From positions 61,399,481 through 61,463,480 of the forward strand of contig CM061236.1 of NCBI GenBank assembly GCA_030848705.1: a stretch of 64,000 nt of DNA. Reading direction: 5' to 3'. How positions within the stretch are numbered: the first letter of the stretch is position 1; each line of letters starts with the position of its first letter. The translations under genes were made by a program, and so were the position numbers. Source of the DNA: Heracleum sosnowskyi. Its lineage: Eukaryota > Streptophyta > Magnoliopsida > Apiales > Apiaceae. Positions 1 through 8,860 of the stretch are shown one piece after another. Under the pieces are notes generated by a model, which was not told the origin of the DNA, made no database searches, and saw only the letters and a list, made by a program, of their open reading frames with translations.

Positions 1-1117
1 TAACGAATAGCCAGTAGGAAAAGGGGTGGAGGTAGCCTTGAGTGCATCTTATTTTAGTTCAGTTAAACTAAAATGTCATGATGTTTAGGAAGTGGAGATT
101 TACAAGTAATTGATTAGCAAGTATGGTATTATTCTGTTATGACTTATGGGTCTACATAATTATAATCCTTTCAATCCATTTTTTTAAAAAATACACCTAA
201 CCGCCTTCTTATTTTAACCCTGTTCGGCAAATTTGGTTGTCTGCTCGTATTCTCCGGAACCGTCAGGTTCACGTCCCTGACATGCTGATTGTCATGTTGT
301 TGTTACAGGTGTGTACAGAAGCTTGTCCAGTACCTGGCTGGGTAGTTCAAGCTATCTTTGGCCGGCAAGTACAGAGCGGGAGGTGGGTGCCCCATCCTAT
401 TGCTTGTCCTTTGTGCAGCCATCTTTGTGTTTGTTACAATTCCTGGGATCTTATATGTGCATGTGCATGTGCATTGTTTATGCATTCAAATAGTTAGTTA
501 GTGCGTGAACTGTGTGCTTGTAAGATGATCATAAATAGGGCTTATATGTGCATGTAGTATGTTATATTATTTGGTTCAGACTGCTTTGGTACCAGCTATT
601 GGAATAGTTAGCCTTTCACTCAGGAAAGAGCGCATAACCTTTCACTCAGGAAAGAGCGCATAACCTTTCAAGTTCCTTGGAAGTAGCTATTAGTTTATAT
701 GGTTGAGCAAAATTAGTAAAAACTTCTTGGAATTATGAATACCCATCAAACATGAGAAGTTTTTTATCCACACCCTCTTCATTATTTGTACTTACTAGAA
801 ATTTAAATTCCTATATGAACAACTAAACAGCTTCATGCACTTTTTTTGTATAGTACACACACTCAGCTTGATTTTGCCAAGTTTCAAAACTCGACTTTCC
901 ATAGAGCGAGCCAAAGAGATACCTGTTGATCAAGTGTTCATTGGTAGCTTTGTGCACTTCCTATAAATTTTAAATACCAAGGAAGTGGTAATTCACATAG
1001 AAATTATTTAATTTCTACATGCAAACAAACAATCCTTTTTGTCCGCTCATTTAGCTATTTTTGTCTCTATTTACTATTAATTAGGCTCATTTAAAGTAAA
1101 AAAAAATTATTCATACT
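1..1117. other. Left flank of element A, unassigned host DNA
   Basis: No gene could be assigned. Bases 200-500 are less AT-rich than their surroundings, and a pyrimidine-rich stretch ending in ttgttacag near 300-308 looks like a splice acceptor, so this may be exonic or transcribed. None of the short frames here matches a family I recognise. A short (tgtgca)n run lies near 455-475. Removing element A joins this flank to 13753, where another short open stretch begins. Confidence 0.4.
612..663. repeat. 26-bp perfect tandem duplication
   Basis: The unit cctttcactcaggaaagagc plus gcataa occurs twice back to back (612-637 and 638-663). A third partial start (cctttcaa) follows immediately. This looks like local slippage; no function is visible. 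Confidence 0.85.
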
Positions 1118-1844
1118 TGTTAGATTGTCAAACTCTTCCAGATGCATAGTTAATGAATAAAAACATAAGAATAAATGAAGTGCAGCTATTCATCCTCGAA
1201 TTATGGTGGGTAGCCGTGTGTAATAATTTCTGTTTACATGCATGATCAAGAATTCATATTACACATGTAGAGAAGTCTTCCTAGAAACAAGGAGCCTCCA
1301 TGCAGCAGCTATTAAAAGTCATAAGGCTGGGTTATCAATGTACGGCTACTAAATGAAGAAGGTGGTGGACTTAAAGTATTCACACAGAAGTTTTGCTACT
1401 GAAAAAGGATGCACATAAACCTAGCAGTATGAATTGAAGACAATGTTCCTTTAAAAATGGTGGCTGTACAGAATACTAAACAGTACTAGAAGAACAATAA
1501 CAAGCTGGTCTATAGTCTTATATGGTAGGCTAATAAATATAGCATATGTAAGCAATGATGTAAGCTGGTGTCTTTGAAGCCTATAAAAAGGCTACCTGAT
1601 GTGCATGTATTAATACACCGAAGTGAAAACAATACACAAAAGTAAGTCAGTAGAGAGGAAAATAGAGCTGAAGCTCTCAGGTGGAAAAACAAGGCTGAAG
1701 CCTCGTGTGTAGTCAGAAAAAGCTATAGCTTACATTATCTTCTAATATAAAGTTGTGTGATCTATTTTATTACAACAATTTCTATTATACAGTTTACGTA
1801 TCCTCATAAAAATAAACAGGTCGAGTCCATACACGTTCCCAACA
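1118..1844 (+). repeat. 5' LTR of element A
   Basis: A 727-bp repeat beginning TGTTAG and ending CCAACA, so with the TG...CA ends expected of LTRs. It matches the split 3' LTR at 5980-6104 plus 13146-13747. Near its 3' end are short stem-loops: gagc-tgaa-gctc (1665-1676), aggc-tgaa-gcct (1692-1703) and the palindrome aagctatagctt (1720-1731). They would lie in the transcript leader. Confidence 0.95.
1582..1589 (+). promoter_or_regulatory. Likely TATA box of element A LTR
   Basis: The sequence ctataaaaag in the LTR is the best TATA match. It places the transcript start about 30 bp downstream and puts the stem-loops in R/U5. It is called by pattern only. Confidence 0.55.
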
Positions 1845-1846
1845 AG

Positions 1847-1858
1847 TGGTATCCGAGC
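1847..1858 (+). other. Primer binding site of element A (tRNA-iMet type)
   Basis: tggtatccgagc starts 3 bp after the 5' LTR. It differs by one base from the usual plant copia PBS tggtatcagagc, which pairs with the 3' end of initiator tRNA-Met. Confidence 0.85.
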
Positions 1859-1878
1859 CAGCGTTCCGTTCAAGAAAA

Positions 1879-2931
1879 ATGGCGAATATGGTGCAACCCA
1901 ACATTCCATAATTGACGGCGACAAATTACGGGAATTGGAGTATCCAGATGAAGGTGTTACTCGGTTCCTACGACAATTGGGATATTATCGAAAGTGGGTT
2001 TATTGAGCCCGCAGATGCAGCCGCTGAAGCAGCACTACCAAATGCCGAGAAGACAGCATTAAAGGAATCCCGAAAAAAAGACAAGAAGGCGCTATATACA
2101 ATTTTTCAAGGTGTTGACGAATCTACCTTTGAAAAAATTTCAGATGCAAAAACGGCGAAAGAGGCATGGGAGATTTTGCAAAAATCATTCCAAGGCGTTG
2201 AGAAAGTTAAAAAGGTGCGGCTCCAAGTTCTACGCGGGGAGTTCGAAAATATAAAAATGAAGGCCTCAGAAAATATTGGTGAATATGTTACGCGTTTGAA
2301 AACGGTGACAAATGAGATGAAGAGAAACGGCGAAAGTCTCGATGATGTTCGGGTCATGGAAAAATTACTCCGTTCATTAACAAGAAAATTTGACTATGTC
2401 GTTACTTCTATCGAGGAGTCAAAAGATTTGTCCACAATTTCCATTGATGAGCTAGTTGGTTCACTTCAAGCGCATGAGCAGCGGATGAACCAGTATGATG
2501 ATACAAGCCATTTGGAAAAGGCGTTGCAAAGTAAGGTGTCCATTGGTGAAAGTTCAAGCAGTGGCAGTTCTGGTCGTGGAGGAGGTGGCTTTAGAGGTGG
2601 CTACCGTGGTGGAAGAGGACGTGGAAGACAGTCCTTCAACCGAAGCCAGAACACTGAAGGTTATCGTCCATCTGGCCGTGGTCAGAATTTTAGAGGCCGA
2701 GGACGAGGAGGATTTCAACGAGGTGACAAGTCTCAATTTCAGTGCTATAATTGCAATAAATTTGGCCATTTCAGTTATGAGTGTAGATCACCAAAAGTGG
2801 AAGAAAGAAGTCATTTTGCAGCAGCAAAAGAAGACAAAGATGTTGGCACTGCCATGTTCCTCACTTATAAAGGAGACGAGGAAAGCAGAAAAATGTTTGG
2901 TATCTTGACTCTGGTGCAAGTAACCACATGA
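1879..2931 (+). pseudogene. gag: Element A gag, with early stop and 3' frameshift
   Basis: Nucleocapsid/capsid region. The ATG at 1879 is in frame with the long open stretch but meets TAA at 1909-1911 after ten codons; from 1912 the frame is open to 2931. The body has the conserved copia gag region (motif YGNWSIQMK near its start, then the helical UBN2-type region). An RGG-rich basic stretch follows around 2565-2730, then a CCHC zinc knuckle (CYNCNKFGHFSYEC) at 2743-2784. Just after the knuckle the frame is lost: protease continues in another frame from about 2889-2895. One nonsense change plus one single-base frame change therefore separate this copy from a continuous gag-pol. An internal ATG could in principle restart translation, but that would drop the N-terminus. 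Confidence 0.9.
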
Positions 2932-5900
2932 CGGGCCATAAAGAATTATTTACAGAAATTAATGAGACCATCAGTGGAGAAGTTACGTTTGGTGACTCAT
3001 CAAAGATTCCAGTCAAAGGGAAAGGTACTGTTACGATTGTGTCAAAGAAAGGTGATAAAAAGTATATAAATGATGTTTATTATATACCTACTTTGAAAAG
3101 TAATATCATCAGTCTTGGCCAACTTGTGGAGAAGGGATATAATATTCAGATGCAGGATAATTCTCTTATCATCAGAAATCAAGTTCGAGAATTAATTGCA
3201 AATGTGGAGATGTCAAAGAATCGTCTATTCACTCTGGATATGCAGACGAAGGTGCAGAAGTGCTTAAAGTCTGTCATTAAAAATGACTCGTGGTTATGGC
3301 ATTTAAGATTTGGTCATCTTGGATTTTCTGGCTTGAAATTATTGTCAAAGACAAAGATGGTGGACGGCTTGCCAGAAATCAATGAACCAGAAAATTTGTG
3401 TGAAGCATGTGTTAAGGGGAAGCAACATAGACAAAGTTTTCCCGTTGGAAAATCATGGAGAGCCAGGAGGCCATTGGAAATTGTTCACACAGATATTGCT
3501 GGTCCATTTGATATTCCATCACTTGGAGGTAACAGGTATTACCTAACATTTATTGATGATTTTAGCAGGAAGAGTTGGGTGTATATCTTGAAAGAAAAAG
3601 CAGAGGCTCTTGATAAATTCAAGGAGTTCAAAGCGTTGACGGAGAAACAAAGTGGCCAGTATGTGAAAATACTCATATCAGACAGAGGAGGCGAATATAC
3701 CTCAAACTTGTTCAGAAGTTTTTGCAGGGCGCATGGAATCAATCATCAGTTGACCACTGCATACACTCCACAACAGAATGGCGTTGCAGAAAGGAAGAAT
3801 CGTACTATTCTAGACATGGCAAGGAGTATGGTGAAAGCAAAGCACATGCCAAGAACTTTCTGGGCTGAAGCTGTTTTATGTGCAGTTTATTTGCTGAATC
3901 GATGTCCAACAAAAAGTGTCAAAAACAAAACTCCAAATGAAGCATGGAGTGGTAGCAAACCATCAGTTGGACATCTCAGAATATTTGGGTGTATTGCATA
4001 TGCCCATGTTCCTGACCAGAAAAGAAAGAAGTTGGATGACAAAGGCGAGAAGTGTATCTTTACCGGATATGACAAAAGAAGCAAGGCGTACAGACTCTAT
4101 AATCCACTGACGAAGAAATTAATCATTTCTCGAGATGTTGAGTTCGATGAATCCGATTATTGGAAATGGAGTGAGGAAGAAAGAAAAGTTGCTGGTTTGT
4201 TTTTTCAGGATGAAGATGATGACGGTGATGACACCAACGTTGAAGACGATGAGAATGATGATCAAACTCCTCCACCAAGTCCGAACCAACAAACTCCTGC
4301 ATCGACACCATCGACTAGAGGAAGCAGCAGTTCAGGGGGAGCACCAAGGAAAATGCGGAGTCTGGATAATATATATGAAGCAACAAGTCCGGTACAAACT
4401 ACCTTTGATTATTCATTGTTTTTCTTAATGGCTGAGTGTGATCCAGTTACATTTGAGGAAGCTTCTGAAGAAAGCAAATGGAATAAAGCAATGGATGAAG
4501 AAATTGGTGCAATCAAGAAGAATGATACTTGGGAGCTTACGGATCTTCCAGAAGGACACAAAGCAATTGGTGTCAAGTGGGTCTATAAGACCAAGACAAA
4601 TCAAGAAGGCAAAGTGGAAAAACACAAGGCGAGGCTAGTGGCTAAAGGCTACAAGCAAAGATATGGAATTGACTATGACGAGGTATTTGTTCCAGTTGTA
4701 AGAGTTGATACCATAAGACTTTTTACAGCAATCGCAGCTCAGAATCAGTGGAAGATTTATCAGATGGATGTCAAGTCAGCATTTTTGAATGGTTATCTCG
4801 AAGAAGAAGTCTACATTGAGCAACCTCCCGGATATGTTCAGAAAGGCCGGGAAAACAAAGTCTACAGATTGAAGAAAGCCTTATATGGTTTGAAGCAAGC
4901 TCCGCGAGCATGGAACACACGGGTTGATGAATACTTTCAGAAAAATGGTTTTGTGAAGAGTCCCTACGAGCATGCACTTTACACGAAAACAAATTCAGGG
5001 GGAGATATAATGATCGTGTGCTTATACGTGGACGACATGATTTTTACTGGAAACAACCCTGGTATGTTTGATGATTTTAAGAAAGTTATGACTAACGAAT
5101 TTGAGATGACAGATATTGGTCAAATGTCGTACTTTCTTGGAGTCGAGGTGAAGCAAAGCAAAGACGGAATTTTTATGTCACAAGGAAAATATGCGGAACA
5201 GATTCTAAAGAAATTTAGAATGGAAGAATGCAAGCCAGTGAGCACACCAGCAGAAGCAAGCATAAAGCTCAGAATTGATTCAACGAGGGAGTCGGTAAAT
5301 CCGACATTATTTAAGAGTCTGGTTGGAAGTCTGGGGTACCTAACTTTTACTCGTCCAGATATTATGTACGCAGTTGGACTGGTAAGTAGGTACATGGAGA
5401 AGCCGAAGCAAGATCACTTCATGACAGCTAAAAGAATTTTGAGGTACATAAAAGGAACACTTGATCATGGTCTATTTTATACACACTCTCAGGATTCAAA
5501 ATTAGTTGGCTACTCAGACAGTGATTATGGTGGTGACCTGGATGACGGGAAAAGCACTTCGGGTTATGTTTTTCATATTGGTTCGGCAATATTTTCGTGG
5601 TCATCAAAGAAGCAGCAAACAGTTGCTCTCTCAACATGTGAGGCGGAATACATCGCAGCAGCAATGTGCGCGTGTCAAGCTATGTGGCTAGGCTACATAT
5701 TGGGCGAGTTAAATCTTGCCAAAGATGATCCGGTTACTATTTACGTGGATAATAAATCTGCTATTTCACTTGCGAAAAATCCAGTGTCCCATAGTCGAAG
5801 CAAACACATCAACATAAAATACCATTTTATTCGAGAGCAGGTGAACGATAAAATTGTGGAACTGGTGCACTGCAGGACCGAAGAAAATTTAGCGGATATT

Positions 5901-5972
5901 TTTACGAAGCCGTTGAAGCCAGACGTGTTTCATAAAATGAAAGAAAAGCTCGGAATGCAAAGTCGAGTTTGA
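2895..5972 (+). CDS. pol: Element A pol: protease, integrase, RT, RNase H
   Basis: Polyprotein carrying the enzymes for cDNA synthesis and integration. The first ATG in this frame is at 2928, but the aspartic protease motif Asp-Ser-Gly-Ala is encoded just upstream at 2907-2918 in the same frame, so the start at 2928 is an artefact of the upstream frameshift. Residues counted from 2928: GAG-pre-integrase zinc region about 122-178; integrase core D189, D252 and E288 (the D-D35-E spacing is exact); RT with the aspartate motif at D614 and YVDD at 700-703; RNase H with D864, E905/E907 and D941. The frame is open to a TGA next to the polypurine tract. All catalytic residues I could place are present, so this part looks undamaged; the defect lies upstream in gag. 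Confidence 0.93.
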   Translation, partial: VWYLDSGASNHMTGHKELFTEINETISGEVTFGDSSKIPVKGKGTVTIVSKKGDKKYINDVYYIPTLKSNIISLGQLVEKGYNIQMQDNSLIIRNQVRELIANVEMSKNRLFTLDMQTKVQKCLKSVIKNDSWLWHLRFGHLGFSGLKLLSKTKMVDGLPEINEPENLCEACVKGKQHRQSFPVGKSWRARRPLEIVHTDIAGPFDIPSLGGNRYYLTFIDDFSRKSWVYILKEKAEALDKFKEFKALTEKQSGQYVKILISDRGGEYTSNLFRSFCRAHGINHQLTTAYTPQQNGVAERKNRTILDMARSMVKAKHMPRTFWAEAVLCAVYLLNRCPTKSVKNKTPNEAWSGSKPSVGHLRIFGCIAYAHVPDQKRKKLDDKGEKCIFTGYDKRSKAYRLYNPLTKKLIISRDVEFDESDYWKWSEEERKVAGLFFQDEDDDGDDTNVEDDENDDQTPPPSPNQQTPASTPSTRGSSSSGGAPRKMRSLDNIYEATSPVQTTFDYSLFFLMAECDPVTFEEASEESKWNKAMDEEIGAIKKNDTWELTDLPEGHKAIGVKWVYKTKTNQEGKVEKHKARLVAKGYKQRYGIDYDEVFVPVVRVDTIRLFTAIAAQNQWKIYQMDVKSAFLNGYLEEEVYIEQPPGYVQKGRENKVYRLKKALYGLKQAPRAWNTRVDEYFQKNGFVKSPYEHALYTKTNSGGDIMIVCLYVDDMIFTGNNPGMFDDFKKVMTNEFEMTDIGQMSYFLGVEVKQSKDGIFMSQGKYAEQILKKFRMEECKPVSTPAEASIKLRIDSTRESVNPTLFKSLVGSLGYLTFTRPDIMYAVGLVSRYMEKPKQDHFMTAKRILRYIKGTLDHGLFYTHSQDSKLVGYSDSDYGGDLDDGKSTSGYVFHIGSAIFSWSSKKQQTVALSTCEAEYIAAAMCACQAMWLGYILGELNLAKDDPVTIYVDNKSAISLAKNPVSHSRSKHINIKYHFIREQVNDKIVELVHCRTEENLADIFTKPLKPDVFHKMKEKLGMQSRV

Positions 5973-5979
5973 GGGGGAG
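5971..5979 (+). other. Polypurine tract of element A
   Basis: gagggggag directly precedes the 3' LTR start at 5980, the position expected for plus-strand primer selection. Confidence 0.9.
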
Positions 5980-6104
5980 TGTTAGATTGTCAAACTCTTC
6001 CAGATGCATAGTTAATGAATAAAAACATAAGAATAAATGAAGTGCAGCTATTCATCCTCGAATTATGGTGGGCAGCCGTGTGTAATAATTTCTGTTTACA
6101 TGCA
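5980..6104 (+). repeat. 3' LTR of element A, first part
   Basis: The first 125 bp of the 3' LTR, matching 1118-1242 apart from one visible substitution (gggtag to gggcag). It stops at the atgca target site of element G. Confidence 0.95.
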
Positions 6105-6317
6105 TGATAAGTGGGTATTTTATCTACTTAGAACGTTTCCATTTGACTTAAAACGAATGTTTGTACTTGAGTTGTGGTACTTTTGATCTCTTTTTAGGGT
6201 ATTGTGCAGGAACATCTTTCACAGGTGTTAAAGGAACAAAGCGTACCAATCAAAGTGCGAAACGGAGTCAATTTGAAGAGAGGTAAAAAAAAGCTGAAGT
6301 GGCTGGACAGTAGCTAG

Positions 6318-6422
6318 GGCGACGCGTCGCCGGATTTGCACTGTAGGAAGGCGCCGCGTCGCTGTGGAGTAACAAGGGCGCCGCGTCGCCGAGTTTTAGC
6401 TTGAGGACGGCGCCGCGTCGCC
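6318..6422 (+). repeat. Cluster of four GC-rich palindromic motifs in the LTR
   Basis: ggcgacgcgtcgcc (6318-6331, a perfect 14-bp palindrome), ggcgccgcgtcgc (6350-6362), ggcgccgcgtcgcc (6377-6390) and the same again at 6409-6422. They lie about 100-200 bp upstream of the TATA box in otherwise AT-rich DNA. The same cluster is in the 3' LTR from 11946, and related motifs occur in the coding region at 9101-9147. Confidence 0.9.
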
Positions 6423-6510
6423 GGCCCGTCTGACCCGATTTTTCTTGAATTGTTTCGGGCGGAATAAAAATAAAAAAAAAGACTCTTTCGATGACTAGCT
6501 CCTGGAGGCC

Positions 6511-6517
6511 TATATAG
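6511..6517 (+). promoter_or_regulatory. Likely TATA box of element G LTR
   Basis: tatatag within ggcctatatagagg, just downstream of the GC-rich cluster, is the clearest core promoter match in the LTR. Confidence 0.6.
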
Positions 6518-7517
6518 AGGAAGTAGAAAACCCTAGAAGGGGGAAAAAGGCTTGTTTTATTCTACGTAGTTTTTAGCACAAAGAAGAAAGGGAGAAAATC
6601 ATTTTTTAGTTAATTCTTGTATTCTTCCTAGCTTGTGGATGCTTACATTGGTGTATTCTTTGGAACCCATTAATCTTAATCTCAATTTCTATATGTTTCC
6701 TTTTACCATGTTTTCAATTGAACCCATGATGACAATTAGTTTGATTATGAACTAATTTGTTATCATGGGGGTTTAGTTGATTTAACCATGAAATTTATGT
6801 GTTAACTTTTCTCGATGCCTATAGTGTGATTGATGTGATATCCCGACATGGTTGATTTTAATTCGTTATAGGAGAGTAGCTAACTCCTGTAATTGGTGTT
6901 AATTCTTGTTGAAGCGAAAGTGGATACGAGAGTTTAGAACTTGCCATGTTAGCGTAGGTTTATGCGTGATGAAATCATTCGTAATTAGTGTTGTAATTCT
7001 AACCAATTTATGACAACTACGTGATAAATTGAACGCTTGCACTTCACCCATTATGTTTTAATTCTTTATAGACATAGAAAGACTTGGTATAATAGGGAGA
7101 CTAAGTGATTTCTATCTGTATTGTGGATATTGCTTAGGATGGTATTTGTGCAACGAAAGTTGGCTTATATCAGTTTTGTGTGTTCGATCAGGTATTAATA
7201 AATCACATGAAAAGGCTAGAGAATTGGAGACCATAGATGGATTGTTTAATGAAACTAAATTCCCATGTTTTATTGGCATAAATAATTCGATTTAATTCAT
7301 AGTTCAAGTCATTGATAATTAGTTATAAATCTTAGAATAATTGTAGTGATAACACAAACCCACTTTGTTATTTGTTTTAGCATCGAATAATAATCATACA
7401 TTGGTGAGTAATTTAACTAGACAAACAACGAGTCCCTGTAGGAACGAACCTTATTTGCTATCTGTATTACTTGAGATCACGTGCACTTGCGTGTTCAGTT
7501 TGGTCGTAACAAGTTTT

Positions 7518-7535
7518 TGGCGCCGCTGCCGGGGA
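7518..7535 (+). other. Primer binding site of element G (tRNA-Asp type)
   Basis: tggcgccgctgccgggga lies 6 bp after the 5' LTR. It differs by one base from the tRNA-Asp-complementary PBS typical of plant Athila/Tat gypsy elements. Confidence 0.85.
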
Positions 7536-7651
7536 CGCGGTTTTATTTGTTTAGTTCAATATTTGCCATCAGTGGTCATTAGAGTTCGGTGACTAGGACG
7601 TTTCTCACCAAATTTTCTAGTTGGTGAATTTCAGGTACTTATTGAGAGTGT

Positions 7652-8860
7652 ATGCGTACACGAGCTCGAGCACGTAGAGAAGAATTAGCAAGAAGGAAAC
7701 TTGATTTCGGATTAGAAAACAATCTTGAATCAAAAGAAGATATGACGGATCAGGCACAACCAGCGAAGGCTTTGAGTGAATTCTCTCAGCCAAAGGTGGA
7801 GGATATTCATACCAGCATTGTTCGTCCAGCTATTGGGGCGAATAACTTCGAGCTTAAGCCAAACATCATTCAGATGATTCAGAATACAGTTCAGTTTGGG
7901 GGTAGTCCTGCTGAAGATCCCAATGCTCATATTAGGGACTTCCTTGAGATCTGTGACACCTTCAAATTCAATGGAGTATCAGATGACGCAATCAGATTGA
8001 GGCTATTTCCCTTCTCTCTAAGGGATAAAGCCAAGAGTTGGTTACATTCTATGCCATCAGGTTCTATTACAACTTGGGCAGACTGTGCTCAAAAGTTCTT
8101 GACAAAATATTTCTCCATGGCAAAGACAGCAGCGTACAGGAATTCTATTTCTCAGTTTGCTCAGCAACCCCAGGAATCTTTGGGGGAAGCTTGGGAAAGG
8201 TACAAGGAGATTTTGGCACGTTGTCCTCATCATGGAATGCCGGATTGGATGATAATCAGCAATTTCTATAACGGGTTGGGAGCTCAGTCCCGGCCTATGC
8301 TCGATGCAGCTTCTGGAGGTGCGTTATGGGCAAAAAGCTATGAGGATGCCTATAATCTTATCGAGATGATGGCGGCTAATGAGTTTCAGAATCCTACTCA
8401 ACGCTTGCCGCCTGCTAAAGTGGTTGGAGTTCTTGACTTGGATGCAGCTACTGCTATTGCTGCTCAACTCAAGGCGTTGACAATGAAGGTGGACTCCCTT
8501 TCTAATCTTGGGACTAACCAGGTTGCTATGGTGTGTGAATTGTGTGCAGGGGCACATGACACAAATATGTGTGCTATCTCAGCTGAATCCGCACAATTTG
8601 TTGGTAATTTTCAAAGACCTCAGCAACCAGTGCCAAACTTCTATCATCCCAACAATCGGAATCATCCTAACTTCAGTTGGAGCAACAATCAGGGAGGTGC
8701 TCATCAACCACAAAATCAGCAGTTCAATGCAAGGCCAAGTAATCAGAACTATCAACCACCTCCGTATGCGCCAAGGCAACCATTCAATCCACCGGGGTTT
8801 CAACCATCTCAAGGAACTTCCTTGAATCAGTCTGAGAAGTCGGAATTGGAAGAGCTTTGA
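7652..8860 (+). CDS. gag: Element G gag
   Basis: 402 codons starting at an ATG soon after the PBS. It contains the plant retrotransposon gag capsid domain (about residues 80-190; motifs RLFPFSLRDKAKSWL and KFLTKYF are characteristic of Athila/gypsy gag). A short cysteine-histidine knuckle CELCAGAHDTNMC follows at residues 295-307 (spacing CX2CX3HX4C), then an Asn/Gln/Pro-rich tail. It ends at TGA 8858-8860, but the same frame stays open straight on into protease. This is either a nonsense mutation or a read-through codon. Gag would form the particle that packages element G RNA. Confidence 0.9.
   Translation: MRTRARARREELARRKLDFGLENNLESKEDMTDQAQPAKALSEFSQPKVEDIHTSIVRPAIGANNFELKPNIIQMIQNTVQFGGSPAEDPNAHIRDFLEICDTFKFNGVSDDAIRLRLFPFSLRDKAKSWLHSMPSGSITTWADCAQKFLTKYFSMAKTAAYRNSISQFAQQPQESLGEAWERYKEILARCPHHGMPDWMIISNFYNGLGAQSRPMLDAASGGALWAKSYEDAYNLIEMMAANEFQNPTQRLPPAKVVGVLDLDAATAIAAQLKALTMKVDSLSNLGTNQVAMVCELCAGAHDTNMCAISAESAQFVGNFQRPQQPVPNFYHPNNRNHPNFSWSNNQGGAHQPQNQQFNARPSNQNYQPPPYAPRQPFNPPGFQPSQGTSLNQSEKSELEEL

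Larger units (their letters stand above)
6105..7511 (+). repeat. 5' LTR of element G
   Basis: A 1407-bp repeat from TGATAAGTGG to CGTAACA. It matches 11733-13140 (1408 bp) with only an A-run length difference seen. It contains a cluster of four GC-rich palindromic motifs and a TATA box. Confidence 0.95.

Noticed and set aside
237..497. 86-codon plus-strand frame and overlapping short frames
   Set aside because: Overlapping open frames exist on both strands here, and composition is Cys/Ser-rich without a conserved motif. Kept only as a possible exon region.
1510..1692. 60-codon minus-strand frame, repeated at 13413-13595
   Set aside because: It lies inside both LTRs of element A, so it is duplicated only because the LTR is.
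4135..4428. 97-codon frame overlapping element A pol
   Set aside because: Shadow frame of the acidic pol linker with no independent features.
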